64,000 bases of DNA from Vitrella brassicaformis. Its lineage: Eukaryota > Sar > Vitrellaceae. Numbering within the stretch: position 1 is the stretch's first letter; the number at the start of each line of letters is the position of its first letter. Location of the stretch: assembly GCA_001179505.1 (NCBI GenBank), contig CDMY01000356.1:95875-159874 (forward strand), read 5' to 3'. Shown here piece by piece: positions 1-13,422 of the stretch. The notes under the pieces are model-generated. The model did no database searches. It saw only the letters and a program-made list of their open reading frames with translations, and was not told the origin of the DNA. Position numbers and translations under genes: made by a program.

Positions 1-240
1 TTCACCAATCGGTGCATACAAACAATGCGTACGGCTTATGTCTCCTGTCTGTCTGTCTGCAGACATGTCTGTGTACGAGTGGCTTGCCGGGACTGGCCCT
101 TACGTCGGCCCAACACCCCCACCCACCGTGACCGTCAGGGAGCCGCTCAGCCCCCCTTCGCCTCCCCTAAAGCACCACCGATCGCACCAACCATCGCCCA
201 AACCCACCACACACCCACACCCACGCCCCACATACACCAG

Positions 241-3200
241 CGACCCGTTTGCCGGCCGGCACCTCGCTGCTGCAGCAGCGGCTCCTGTGCCCCTGCTGTT
301 CGACATCCAAGGCAATATGACTCTGGCGGACGGCGGCAAGCCCTTCAGTACATTCACGAGTGCCTTCCTGACGGAGCCTGACGTGTACATGCTCATCAAG
401 GGGGGCAGCGCACAGGTGCGGCTGCGGACGGCGCTGGGGCCACTGGTCCTCCCCAGCCTCACCATCGAGACGAGCAGGGAGACCGCACAGCCTCTCAAGG
501 GATTTGGCGGCAGGGAGGACAGCAAGGGCGGCGAGGGGGCAGAGAGTGGCTTGGCGGTGGAATTGACCGGATTTGAGTTCTTGTCCACCGGCAAGAGGGA
601 CGCCCTCGACCTGGAGGCCAGCGCCACTCTCACCAATCCCTCCAACACCTCCGTGTCGCTCGGTGACCTCATACTGGAGATGACCCTGCCGGACGCCAGC
701 CTGGCGACATCATCAAGGCGGAGGCGCATGCAGAGAACCGCACCGGTCCTCGGCTATCTAGCGGCATACGGTGTCGAGATCACGCCTGGCGACACCACTC
801 TCAGTCTGAAGGGACGTCTGCGGCCCGACGACATGGACCTTCCCATTGTGTCTGAGCGCCTGTCGGCCTACCTGCGAGGCCACCCACTCCCTGTGCGCGT
901 GGCCATTGCTCCCCCACCAAGCGGCGCCGTCTGGACTTTCGCCGACGAGCTGTTCGCGCGGCCAGGATGGTTCTATGAGGCCCTGTCATCCTTCGAGACA
1001 ATCACGGCCCTCCCCCCACTCAGTGAGCTGATGGCCAAGCCCGGAGAGACGCCGAGCGGAATCTCCTCAGATCTAGTGCAGAAGGTGACGTACGAGAGCC
1101 TGACGGTGACCATCAGCCAGACTCCCGACAGGCTGCCGCTCAAGGCCCTACTCGACATCGAGACCCGCAACCCTCTCGGGGGCGGCAACACCATTGTGGA
1201 GACCGTCAGCCTGGCCGCCACCATCAGCTCATCTGAGGGCAGGCCCCTCACGCGCCTGAACACCGCCCCCCAGAAGGCCGTCATGACCGAGAGCAGCACC
1301 GGTGACAACCTGGCTTTCCGTCTGCCGTACACCGGTGACATGATTCTCTACGGCAACGGCGAGGCGGTCGCTTCATTCGCCACCGACACCCTGTTCGGCA
1401 AGGGGGCGGACTCGGATGCATCTTCCGTCGGTTTGATGGTGAATGGGACGGTGTCTGCCGTGGTGGACACGCCCATGGGCCGCCTCACCCTGTCGGATCT
1501 GCCGGTGGAGCAGGTGACCACTCTGGATGAGGGGGGCAGCCTCTTCGACAGCCTGGGGGTGAAGCTGGTGCTCTTCCAAGTCACGAAGCTCGCCATCAAC
1601 CCCTCCTCGCCACACACAGGCTCGGGGGCCTATTCGACACGCGATCTCACCATGGAGGTGCTCGTTGAGCTTTCCGTGGCCAATCCCTCGCCGTTCGGCG
1701 TCGTCTTCGACAAGCTGGACCTACCCCTGCACGTGTACATGAAGTCGCTGGGGGTAGGCGGCGACCTCACACTGATCGCCCCCACCCTGGCGCCTTCACC
1801 TGACCTCTCCCGGCTGCGGCTTGTCGGGCGGGTCAAGGCCGACGCGGCCGTGCAGGAGCCGACAGTGAAGGGTGAGATGGCCCGCCTGGCCAACGGCCTG
1901 TTCTCGGGTGGGGTGTTCCCCGTCAAGGTAGCCGGCCGCGACGACAACAAGGGCGCAGGTGGGAAACTGCCTCCGTGGTTAAGATCAGTGGTCGATGACC
2001 TGGCGCTGGACTTCAACCTCGACGGGTAAGCTAAGCGACCAAATGACAACCAAACAGAGGCAACAAACATCACATGACGATCGTGTCTATGTTTGTTTCT
2101 CGCCTGTCATTGATTGCAGTGGTCTCGGCGGCTCCTTGATCGACACAGTCGGTGTGCTCAATCTGTCCGTGCAGCCGGTCGACGACGACACCCTTGTGCT
2201 GGCGGGTATCCTTGACGTCACGGCCAACAGCCCCTTCGGCTCCGACGTGCCCCTCACCGTTCGCAAGGTGTCCATCGACTCGACCCTCCACTTCCGGCAG
2301 GGCGATGACGCATCCCTCACTCTCGGCCGCATGAACCTCCCCAGCCGAGCCCCGCTGGTCCAGGAGCTGACGCGCGTCAACGGCAGCGACAAGCTGATAC
2401 TCCAGCTTCAGCTCAACGACACTGTCCGCATCCAGAAGCAGTCGGCCGTGTCGTCCATCACGCCCTTCGCCGCCTTCATCGGCGCACTGGCCAAGGACGG
2501 ATACGTGCCGCTCGACATCCGCGGCAAGGCGGGCATGGACGTGGTCGTGAGCGCCACAGTCACCGAGGGCAGGCAGAAGAAGCTCTCCGACATCCCGCTG
2601 ACTCTTGACGCGATCCCGCTGGACTTCACCCTCACCATGGGCGAGAAGGATGGCGAGGGGATATCGGTGGACCTCGACTCGTTCGTCTTCGAGGGGCCGT
2701 CCGAAGAGGGCGGGCTGGACATCTCGGCCACTGCAGGCATCGTCAATCCGTCAGACGCATCGCTTTTCCTCGGTGATCTCTCATTCGAACTCTACCTACC
2801 GGCGTACGATGACACCAACACCACCGGCGACGGCCCAACAAGACGCATGCTCCAGGCAGCAGCCGCGTCCTCATCTGTATTGCTCGGCACAGTGGAGGCC
2901 AAGTCGGTGTTCCTGCGGCCGGGCAAGACGCCCATCGAGCTCACCGGCAGGCTCAACCCGGCAGCCGCGGCCCTGGTGGTTGTCTCACGCCGCTTCAGCG
3001 AGTACGTGCGCGGCGGCGACCTGCCCGTGGTGGTCAAGACGTTGCCCAAATTGAGAGAGGGGGGCGGGTGGTTCAATCCTTTCACACCCTCCGAAGAGTC
3101 GTCGAGAGAGGCGCCACCTATATGGCTGAAGGAGGCACTGGAAACGATTGCGATTGACACAAAGCTGCCCCCACTGAGCGAGCTTGGAGGCGGTGAGGGT

Positions 3201-6200
3201 GGTGGTGACCTGGTCTCTGACATCTCGGTGGGGCGTTTCGAGATTGACCTCGGTGGAGTGGCGGAGACGCAGCGTGCGATCGGTGTGGTGGGGGAGGTCG
3301 GGACGGTCATCAACAACCCGCTGGGGGAGGACACGCCCCTGACCGTCGAGGCCATCGAATTGGCTGTCGACCTGCTGGGAGACAACGGACAGGCGTTCGG
3401 GGTCATGAAGACGCAGCCCACCCAGATACCTGCAAGCAAGCAGAAGGTCAGATGCAAGCGCCGCGCCCTGACACTCTCGCTCAGCTCATGTATGTATGAA
3501 TGGATTTGTTACTGTCTGTCTGTCTGCCTGTTGCATACATGGCATGTGTCACTCACAGGTGCTCGGCAATGGCCAGATCCGTCTGGACTTCCCACTGGTG
3601 GCCACCCTGTCCCTCACAAGCGACGGGTCACCCTTTGTCGCATTCACGCGAGATCTCCTGGAGCGCAAAGGGGCCGCTGCCCCTCTCACCATTCGAGGCC
3701 GGACACGAGTCAACGTGCAGACGCCGATGGGCCTGCTCGACCTCGACGGCCTGCCCATCACATCCAAGCTCAACCTGACAAGCGGCGACCAGCGGGAGGA
3801 GGATGCCCTGCAGGTCTCCGTCGATGACTTCAAGCTCACGGGCGACTTCGACAACCTCACTGCTCCGGCAATCGCCCAGAGCCTCACGGACGTTGGCAGG
3901 AGCACGTCGCCCGATGGCTGGGTGGCCATGGAGATCGCCACCACCCTGACGTCCAGATACCTCATCACCATCGACTTCGGCAACCTGGCCCTGTCCGCCG
4001 CCCTGAGATACGGCAACCAGGATATCGGCGTGGTGGAGACGGACGGGCCTTTCATGCTCAAGGCGGGTGACAGCCAGCTGCGGCTGAGAGGCTACCTCTG
4101 GCGCACAGTGAGGAACAAGCGGCAACTCAGCGACCTGTTGCAGGCGGCCATGGGGGGTGCAGAGGGTGGCGGGGATGCCAGAATACAGCTGGAGGGAGTA
4201 AGGCTGGCGTATCCCCTGGGGTCTAAGCAGGAGGGTGGGAAGGGGCTTCCCGGCTGGGTGCCCAAGGTGGCGCAGGTCGTCAAGTTCGACACAACCATAC
4301 CAAGGTCAGTCAGTCAGCATGAATGAGCGAGCACACAGGCAGGCACGCACACGCCCTTCGTGTGTGGTCAGCTTCGGCTCCCCAGCAGACTTTCTGAAGC
4401 CACTCGACGTCTCGTCTGTCGCCCTCGCCCCCGTCGTGAATCGACCGACAGACGTGGACGTCCACCTGGGCACAAATCTCACCTTCGGCGGGCCTCTGAT
4501 GCCCTCCCTCACTATGACCTTCACAGACGTCGTATTGGGGGGAGACCTTTCCGCGGGGCCCGGCCAACTCGGCGCTTTATCGCTCAAGTCCAGCAAGATG
4601 GCGACTGGGACAGGGGGAGGTGGCGTGCTGCTCAACCTCGGGGGCCGGATGAAGCTGCCTGAGCAGGGGGACGCCCTGACGGCCTTCATTGAGGACTTCC
4701 TCAACAGCACAGACCGGCAGCATGACCTTGCATTGGCGGGCACATTCAGTGGCCGCGTGGACCTCGGCACACTGGGCGTTCCCATCGACCTGACAGACGT
4801 CGCCCTCAACCAGACCCTGCCGCTCGAGAGCTCTCTGGATACCTTCGGCGTCGAGGTTGCGGGTGTTGAGTTCACGGGGGAGGATCGGAATGGCGGCCTT
4901 GCGATGGACATCTTCATCAACATCACCAACCCCTCGCCCGCCCAAGTCACCCTCGGCGACCTGCGGCTCAACGTCTTCCTGCTACCAGTCGAGGGCGAGC
5001 CTGTCGACGCGCCAATGGTGCCCATCGGCCACGTGGACGTGAGGCAGTATGTGCTCAAGCGGAACGAGCACGAAAGCAAGTGCACGGGCATCCTGATGCC
5101 GGCCGCCGAAGACATGGATGCGGTGTCTGCGCGTATAAGCAGGTTCCTGCAGGGGAAGACCCTCTCTGTGCGGACGGTGCTCGATGAGACCTACAAAACA
5201 TCCAACACCCCGCCTCCATGGCTGCAAAACGTCATCCATGGCCTTGACCTGAAGTCTGAGCTACCCTCCCTGGCCAGCGTGACGGCCGGGGCGGACTCGA
5301 AGCTGGTCGACTCCCTGGTGATCAATGACTTCTATCTGCGGCTGGACGAGGTGGAGGACGGGGCGGAGGAGCCTGCCATTCCACTGAAGGGCGTGCTGGA
5401 GGTGGTGGTCAACAACCCTCTGGGGTCGGCTACCAAGATGAGCATAGAGTCCCTGGGGATGTCTCTGTCTCTTCTGGACGGGAAGGCGGAGGACGCACCT
5501 GTCCTGGGGAGGCTTGAAATCCCGCCAGTCGAGATCAAGGACTCCCGATTCGTCAACGGGGTAAGAACGAAACCACAAACACTACGACGAAGCTACCAAC
5601 CAACCAACCAACCAACCAACCGGTGTCTTGACTGACATGTTTGCTCTGGTCTCTCTAACATCAGGATGACGACTACAGCCAGATTGCGTTGACCATCCCG
5701 CTGTCCACTCCGCTAATGCTCGATGACGTGGACAACACAGCCGCCTTCGCCAAGCGGCTGCTCAGCGCTGTTGAGAGCGGTGCAGCGTCCAACACGACTG
5801 ATGCGCTTCGGGTGATTGGGGGCGCTGACGCGGTCGTGTCGACCCCAATGGGACGGCTGTCGCTCACCGACCTGCAAGTCGATGAGGAGCTGCCGCTGAC
5901 GGGCCCGGCAAGGGAGGAGGAAGAGACCGCTGTGCCCCTGTTCGAGGTGCAGAATTTTACCGTCGAGGAGTTCCTGTTCCTTGAGGACTCGGGCTCATCG
6001 CCGATCACCCCGGACTTCCCGCTCGAGTCGCAAGAAGCCGACACCCCCTCGCCCCCTCTCTCACCTGGCGGCGACCCCCTCACGCCCTCTGACCCCTCCA
6101 CGGACACCTCCACGGACACCTCCACTCCCTCCGAGCCTTCCCTTCCTTTTTTCCCGCCGCCCCCGCCCCCCCAGCCGGAGCCACCAGGGCTGCCGAATGG

Positions 6201-9200
6201 AGACCAATTCTTCGTCGACGGCTTATTTGGCCGCCGTGACCGGGCTACCTTTTTTGGGCCGCCGCGAGCGCTGCAGCGGCGTGGCCAGATCGCCAACGGC
6301 ATGAGGGTTTCGTTGGGCCTGGCTGTACGAAATCCCGCGCCGATTGGGCTGGCATTGGGCGATCTTAAGTGGAGCGTGAGAAGGGATGACGTCACGATTG
6401 GCGAGCTGAGGACGATGGACGTCATTCTGGCACCTGGGTCGGATGAGTCGGCTGTGAAGGTGAGAGGCACGCTGCAGGCGCCTCCGGGTGTGGACTCTGA
6501 GGCCTTTTTCACTGAGCTGGTGGGCGAGATGTTTGGTGACGACCAAGCGGCACTACAGCTGACACCGAGACCGATGAGGGAAGGGGCACCCGACTGGCTG
6601 ACAAGAATTGTCAACGGCGTCTCAGTGTCCGTGCCTGTCAACGGGTAAGTGCATGCCTAAGAGTTGTGTATCCATCCATGCATGTGTGTGTGTACTTGCC
6701 CTCTCTCTCTCTGTGTCTACCCTTTGCAGCATCCTGAGCAGTGACTCCCTGGTCGCCTCACTTGACGTCTCCTCCCTGAGCCTCATCCCTCTGGGTGGCC
6801 AGGAGGTGCAGCTCAAGGGCTCCCTCACCATCACAGCCAACAACCCCCTCGGGGCCAACGTCGACATCGGCGTGTCGGAGCTGGGACTCAGCGGCACTCT
6901 CTACGGCCCCTCCTCCAAGCCTATATGCGTTCTGCGCGTCCCGTCGCAGACTGCAGTGGTCTTGACTGGCGACAATCTCGACGTCGAGCCCAACCAGATT
7001 GTGGTGGGCTATGACTTCGAGGGCACACTGACCATGGAGGAGGACGGCGAGGCCTTTGCCGATCTGGTCGAGTCGATGCTATCTAAGGGCCCATCCTCGG
7101 CAGCCCGGTCGCTGGCGATGCAGCTTATGGGCACGTCGGCAGTCACCGTCATCAGCCCCCTCGGCACGCTCCCTCTCGACAAGGTGCGGATCGACAATGC
7201 CATGCCCCTGCTGAAGGAAGGCAGCGAGGCCATCGACCTCTCCAACGCCTCGCTCGGCGACATCAAGTTCGGCTCGCCGCCCCGCGGCCAAGAGGGCGTC
7301 ACCTTCACCACCAATCTGGAGGTCGACCTCCCTGCTTCCTTCCCGCTCAGCCTCGACTTTGGCAGTGCTACCTTCGACCTCACCTTCACGCCTCCGGTCG
7401 ACAACGCCACTCGTGCTGTGCTCGGTGACATCACACTGACGCCCCTGGCCCTCAAGAGGGGCACCAACAAGATCCCCGTGGAGGGCTCGCTCGTGCCGCC
7501 CACCACCGACAGCGACCGTGCCGGTCTCAACTCATTCGTGTCGCGGTACGTTGCGGGCAAGCCGGCAGCGTTGAAGGTGGTGGGCAAGTCCATCTATCTA
7601 GAGGACACCTTACCATCGCGAGCGAGCCCCAAATGGCTGCAGAAGGTGGCGGCGGCGCTTGTGGTGGAGATGGATGTGCCGGGGGGCAGCAAGGCGGCCT
7701 TCGGTGACATTTCTGTGAAGGACCTCGGCATCACCGCCCGTCGCGGGAGCGACGATGGGGTCAACAATGCCATCCGCTTTGAGGCTGTCGTCTCGGCTGA
7801 GCTGATCAACCCCCTCGGCCCCGACTCGCCCGTCACCGTTGACCGAGCTGCTGTGGCCATGAAGCTCATGAGAGGGGACGCCATACTCGGATCTCTGGAT
7901 AGCGGCCTGCTGGAGGCGGGCTCTGGCTCGTCGCGCGGCAGCAAGCAGATGGTGACGCTGCCCTTCAAGAAGACCGAGCTCGTCTTCCCTGACAGGGGCA
8001 GAGCCTTCGGCGCTCTGGCCGCTGACCTACTGAAGAGCGACACGGAGGGCGAAAGCCCCTCCCTCACCATCGACGGCACCATTGCGGCATATGTCTCGTC
8101 GGATCTCGGCCCTCTGCATCTGACCGAGCTGCCCCTGTCCACAAACGTCACTCTCTCCGGCCTTGACATTGCTGTCGAGTCCGACGGAGGGCTGCGTGAG
8201 TGGGGGCTGACCGACGCCAGTGATGGCTTTCAGCTCGACGCAACCGTGGCATTCGATGTGGGAGGGTCGGCATCTTCGTCGACGGGTGCATCGATGTCGC
8301 TCATCGACCTGGGCGCGGTCATGCTCGACGCCTACATGGGCGGGAAGCGCCTCCTCCGCCTCACCGCACCCAGCCTGCGGCTCGTCGACGGCAGCAACAC
8401 CCTCAAGATCCTGGGCCAGATGACCCCCAAGTACACCGACATTCCCACTGCGGCCAGCCTCATGTCGTCGGTCGTGTCGGGCGATAGCGTGAAGCTCACC
8501 GTCAGGGGGGCGGAGGGGGACGACTCAAATTCCCCTGAATGGGTGAAGGCGGCTGTGTCTGCGCTGGAGCTGGAGGTGCCGGTGAAGATCACCGCTGAGA
8601 GGGGCGGCGGTGGGCGTGAGGAGGGTGAGAGCGCTTCGCCTTTCCTGAGGGATGTCGAGGTCGGCGGCATCGTGCTGGATTTCGTGAGGGGAAAAGACCC
8701 CTTCCTGGAGGGTAGCGTGGTGGTCGAATACGCGCTGCCCAAGGGAGTCAACATCTCCTTCGACGTGAATCAGCTGTCCCTTGCCACCAGCATGTCCCGC
8801 GCACCTATCTCGGAGGTGGGTGCCGGTAAGCCCACATCACTCCCCACACAGGTGGGCCGTCTCAGCGTCACCACGGCCGACGTCTCAATCCCCGGCGACT
8901 CCAAGTTCCGGGCGGTCTTCGACAACGGCGTCATTAAGGTGAAGGACGGCGAGCGGGCCGCGTTTGAGGACTTCCTGTCTGCTGTCTTATATGACTCCGG
9001 GGCCACTCGGCTGTACCTGAGTGGTGAGGCATCACTGGTGCTCGTGACCAGGCTGGGCCAGCTCTCGCTGGATGGCGTCAAACTCGACCTCTCCCAAGAC
9101 CTCAAACGTATGCAAATACAGCAGGAGATGGCGGGCGACTGCTTACCTTACTGTGCCTGGTTGCTTTCTCTGTCTCTTTGTAGACTTGGGTGGCATCGAC

Positions 9201-10308
9201 AGCGACTCCGTCAGTCTGGGCACTCTGCAAGTCTCAGAAGGCCGCGCGGACGGTCTCATCATGAGCACAGAAATTGGCCTCAAGAACGCCGCCTCCTTCG
9301 GTGCCCGTCTGGGCGACGTCAAGCTCGACCTCTACGTGGCCGAGAAGGACCTCCCAGAGCGGCCTCGCCTGAGGCCCCCTCCTCGCAACGGCGGCGGCCT
9401 CCTGGCCCCACCCCCTCGGCCCATGCCTATCCCTATCGAGCAGCAAGCGCCGCCACTGCCTGAGGACGGCGACCTGATGCTCTATGTGGGCCAGGTGACC
9501 GTCCGCAACCTGACGCTGCTGCCGGGGAAAGAGTCCAAGATGCCGATCGACGTCCTGGTGTTCCCCACACGTGAGGGCGACAGCGCCCAGGGGCCCCGCC
9601 GGCTTATATCGCAGTATGTGTCGCGAAAGGGCAGCGCCACGCTGCTCAAGGGCAGGCAGAACAGCACGAGGGTGCCGCTGGTCAACAAGGCGCTGAGCCG
9701 GTGGGAGTCGGGAGTGGCGATATCAGGGGCCAAGGAGAGCTTCATGCAGGGGGCGGAGCTGGACCTCGCTTCGCTGCCGCTCTTCGGTCGTGGGCTGGAG
9801 GTGACTGCCCGTTTGATCATCAAGAATCCCTTCCCTGTGGACGTCAAGCTGCTCTACGTCGACTCGACCCTTTTCAAAGACGGCGTGTGAGTACCCACCA
9901 CCACCGCACACAAAGAGATGGATGACACACACACGTGTTTGTGTGTCCCTCCCTCGCTTTGTGTCTGTCTCGTCTCCCAGCAAGATAGGCCAGACGACGA
10001 TAGACTGGCGGAATGATCCGATGGTGATTCCCGGGGAGTCGACCACCAAGACGGATGCCTACAAGCTCAATGTGGGGGCCGTCACACCACAGGCACTCAC
10101 CACATTCTGGCAATCGCTCCAGGGATACTCGACCGTTTCGGTGCGTACGTACGTGCCTGCATCACCAGCATAGCATACATGGATGGGATGTGTCTGTCAC
10201 CCCACCCCCTTCGGTTGTGTGCAGGCGGAGGGCATTGTTGAGGTTGTTATCGGCGAGTACGGGACGCTCATCGATTACAACGAGGCCACGATACCGACGA
10301 CATTCTAG
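241..10308 (+). CDS. Giant tandem-repeat protein with LEA/WHy-like beta modules (5' partial)
   Basis: Exons (5' end unresolved): about 241-2025, 2120-3446, 3559-4304, 4372-5560, 5665-6644, 6730-9107, 9184-9886, 9981-10140 and 10225-10308 (stop TAG). About 3,100 residues are visible. The protein repeats a roughly 385-residue unit of three parts. Part A has NNPLG-type motifs (NNPLGEDTPLTV, NNPLGANVDI). Part B has an FxxFxxDLL stretch followed by TPMGxLxLxxLPI. Part C has ITNPSPAQVTLGDLRL-type motifs, a GRLxP stretch and a closing PPWLQ/PDWLT motif. About eight units are present. The NPxG/NPSP plus LGDL pattern resembles LEA14/WHy and DUF3712-like beta-sandwich repeats, but that family link is recognition only. 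No membrane segment is visible in this part, and any signal peptide would lie upstream. I infer an extracellular or surface protein. Many module borders coincide with introns of fixed phase. Confidence 0.8.
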
Positions 10309-12393
10309 CCATGCAGGCAAACCGGATACGTGTCGGTCGGTCGGCTGGTGCGCCATCGCGTTTTTCGGTTCGTCCGCCATGCGTTTCTTGCGCAGTGTGG
10401 CATACCATCCATGCACCGGTCGGTCATGTAGAGTTAGACATAGCAGCACTCAGTAAGTACGTGGGGGTGATAGGAGAGGCGAGGCGATGCTCTGCACACA
10501 AGTACGTTGGTTTGTTGGTCCTTTTTTTGCCGTCTTTTGATTGACTGATTGATGACCGATTTTATGCATGCGGCTCGCTCGTTCCTGGCTAATTGACAGT
10601 GCTCCTGGCACGCACTGTGTGGGTGGTGGGTGCGATGAGTGGGTGCGATGGGTGGGTGTGGCGGGTGGACATCGACCTATATTTGTGAAGCCACCAAGTG
10701 ACGCGACACACACTAACTTCTTCTCCTTCTATGTAGATACTCAATGTAATGTGGACCTCCCTCCTGTGATGTATGGTATGATGTAATGTCTCATGCATCA
10801 GCCACATCAACGACCGATCGCAGCCACCGTCAGGTATAGATGTCCATAACTGCGGATTGGGGTGGATCGTAGGCAGGAGTGAATAAAACGACCAACACAG
10901 GCAGACAGACAGACACACAGGAGGCAGACAGACAGACACACAGGCAGGCAGACAGACAGGCGGACTGATGGTTGAAGGCAATTAAAGGGGCTGCCCGGGC
11001 CGACTCCCTTGCAATTGAGAGCAGGTCAGGCAGGCACTCAGATGCACGATACGATGTACATGTGTGTGTGTGCATATGCATATGCATGTGTGGTCACACA
11101 CATCGTTATTTATGTGGGCCGGCCAAAGTGTCTACCTGCCTGCCTTACCCTACCCCACCTGCCTTCTCTGTGTGTGCCCATGTGCATATACATGTGATTT
11201 GATACGATAGATACGTGTGACTTACTTATATATTGCTATGTAGGGTAGGTAAGTGGAGTGGATGGATGCTGCATACAGTAAGTACTTACACCTGCAATCG
11301 ATCGATCGCAGCCACTCAGTCACTTTGTTGTAAGTAAGGAACCCACTGACCGACCGAACAGCACCGCACCATTAATTGAACAAAGGACGTCTTGCACACC
11401 TGCGGGATGCATCTGCGTCCGTCGGCGACTGACTGAGGTCACCAGCAATGTGACGTGGTCAGCGAGAAGACACTGATATACATGAAACAGCGATGCTGCT
11501 CGCCCAGCAGCCTCTCAGCTTCCTCCGTCCCGCGCGCCTTCTGAACGATGTACGGAGAGACACACCACGACATGAGTGGTGTGTGCAGGCTCGTACGTGT
11601 GCTCCCGACCAATCCATGGCCCTCTGCTTCTCTTCCTCGGCTGCCAACTCAATGGCGGCTGATGGACAGCAGAGACGAAACAAGAGACATTACGCGAGAC
11701 ACCACATTTTCCTGCCAGCCATGCACAACGTGCTCACCAACTCGGTGTCAGCTGCCGAGACGCATCAGAGCTGAGAGAAGAAAGAGCCGTCTCAAGTGCG
11801 GTGGCCAGTTAGTTGAGTTGGTTGGTCAGGTGCGGTGCGGTGCATTCATTCATTGCGTTTACTTACGTGCATAGACCATCATTCATTCATTCGCCAGCAA
11901 CGTAACGTCCGTCATATACACAACACACGACAGCCATATATACACACATGTACGTACATACATACGCAATGCGTATGTATGCAGCATCCATCCTCCCATG
12001 TACATACATACAACGATATATGCCCGCCNNNNNNNNNNNNNNNNNNNNNNNNNNNNNNNNNNNNNNNNNNNNNNNNNNNNNNNNNNNNNNNNNNNNNNNN
12101 NNNNNNNNNNNNNNNNNNNNNNNNNNNNNNNNNNNNNNNNNNNNNNNNNNNNNNNNNNNNNNNNNNNNNNNNNNNNNNNNNNNNNNNNNNNNNNNNNNNN
12201 NNNNNNNNNNNNNNNNNNNNNNNNNNNNNNNNNNNNNNNNNNNNNNNNNNNNNNNNNNNNNNNNNNNNNNNNNNNNNNNNNNNNNNNNNNNNNNNNNNNN
12301 NNNNNNNNNNNNNNNNNNNNNNNNNNNNCCCCCCCCCCCCCCCCCCTTCGCCGGGGCGGGTCATCCATCCATCTGCCTGTCCATCCCATCACT
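10309..12393. other. Non-coding spacer with microsatellites and an assembly gap
   Basis: No credible exon is seen. The stretch is rich in CAGACAGA, TGTG and ATACATAC repeats, and its reading frames are repeat shadows. It separates the 3' ends of two convergent genes and contains the 300-N gap. Confidence 0.6.
12029..12328. other. Assembly gap of exactly 300 N, followed by a C homopolymer
   Basis: Exactly 300 unresolved bases are followed at once by an 18-base C run (12329-12346). The round length suggests a scaffolding placeholder, so the true size is unknown. The poly-C edge suggests the assembly broke at a homopolymer or GC-rich structure. Confidence 0.98.
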
Positions 12394-13043
12394 CTACTCA
12401 ATCGACTCAAACCGCACGGTATCTCTCACACTCGCCTCTGCACGACTCACCCACCCCCGCCCCATACCCAACCCACCACCGTCTTCAGCTGCAGCTCCCT
12501 GGCCTGGATGCCCCTCGGCTGCCGAGGCCGACGCCGATGCCTGCGCCTCCTCCAGCTGTGATATCTCTTCAGTCTCGCGCTGGAGGGCCTCTTGGCGGAG
12601 CCGCCTTTGACGCTGCCGCTCCTGCAGACGAAGGGCCACGACCCAAGGCGACACAGACAAATGCACCGCCATGAACGAGAGTGCGGGTGCGTCTTAGTGT
12701 CGGTCTATCTGCGTTTCTGCCCCACCTCCTTCTCCCGTTTCTTGGCCTCGTCGATGATGTCCTGATAGGGATGCTGGTCGAGCCCAAAGAAACTCACCAA
12801 CACCTCGCCAGCAAATGTCATATCTGACATACCAAGACAAGAACAACACCAAACAACACGTGGCCCTCGACCAATCACACGAGTTGCCCGCGGTGCCAGC
12901 TTGCTGTGAGCTCGCTTACTGTCCACCACACGCTCGCCAACGCGCCACAGGAAGCGGCCCAAGCCACGGCCCTCCCCGCCGGCAACCACATTATCATCAT
13001 CTCCACTCGCCGGCGCCTCCTGTGCCGTCCGATGCTGCAGCAT
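12394..13043 (-). CDS. FAM177-like small protein
   Basis: Three exons on the minus strand (13043-12920, 12823-12726, 12621-12394) give 149 residues with matching phases (1, then 0). The core around residues 32-70 reads RFLWRVGERVVDN, then TFAGEVLVSFFGLDQHPYQ and IIDEAKKREKE. This matches the FAM177 signature, in which a helix precedes a GE..as.LGI....YQyaIDEyyr-like motif and an acidic/basic coiled coil. The second half is a charged helix followed by an Ala/Ser/Gly-rich tail. The function of FAM177 proteins is poorly known. The N-terminus is uncertain: the first in-frame ATG after a plausible leader was used, and an extra upstream exon is possible. The gene lies head-to-head with the first RNase H copy, 379 bp apart. 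Confidence 0.6.
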
Positions 13044-13422
13044 CACCCAACCAGCCCCCCGCAAGCCATGCAGAGCGATTTGAGCGTCGCATCTTCCTTC
13101 GAGCGCCTGTTCTAGTGTGATGGCCTCATCTCTCTCTCTGACGCTGTCAAACGATTCGGCGACGTCGCTGAGAGTCCCAGATGACGGACAAGTCGTGAAT
13201 GACTGCATTGTGAGTCACCGCGCTGCCATGTCCGACGCTATCCTCCCCAGATCGTCATCCGCAGCCGAGCTCGCAATCGGGATTCGTTCGTAGTTTCTTT
13301 CGCCTTGACGAGAACTGAGAGGACGGTTGTTTCATTCAGCAACTGTTTCCGACGCTCGATTTCCAGCGCTCGCTCGAGGAAGCCTTGATTGTTGTTGAAG
13401 GAGGAGGTTTTTGTCTGCGACG
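13044..13422. promoter_or_regulatory. Shared divergent promoter region (FAM177-like / RNase H copy 1)
   Basis: The 379 bp between two diverging start codons must hold both promoters unless unseen 5' exons exist. It contains GAGCTCGCAA at 13267-13276, a motif also found in other head-to-head spacers of this window. No TATA box was recognised. Confidence 0.45.

Noticed and set aside
100-729. Long minus-strand frame opposite the giant repeat gene
   Set aside because: It is a shadow of the GC-rich coding strand: no motif, no splice logic, and the plus frame has clear repeats.
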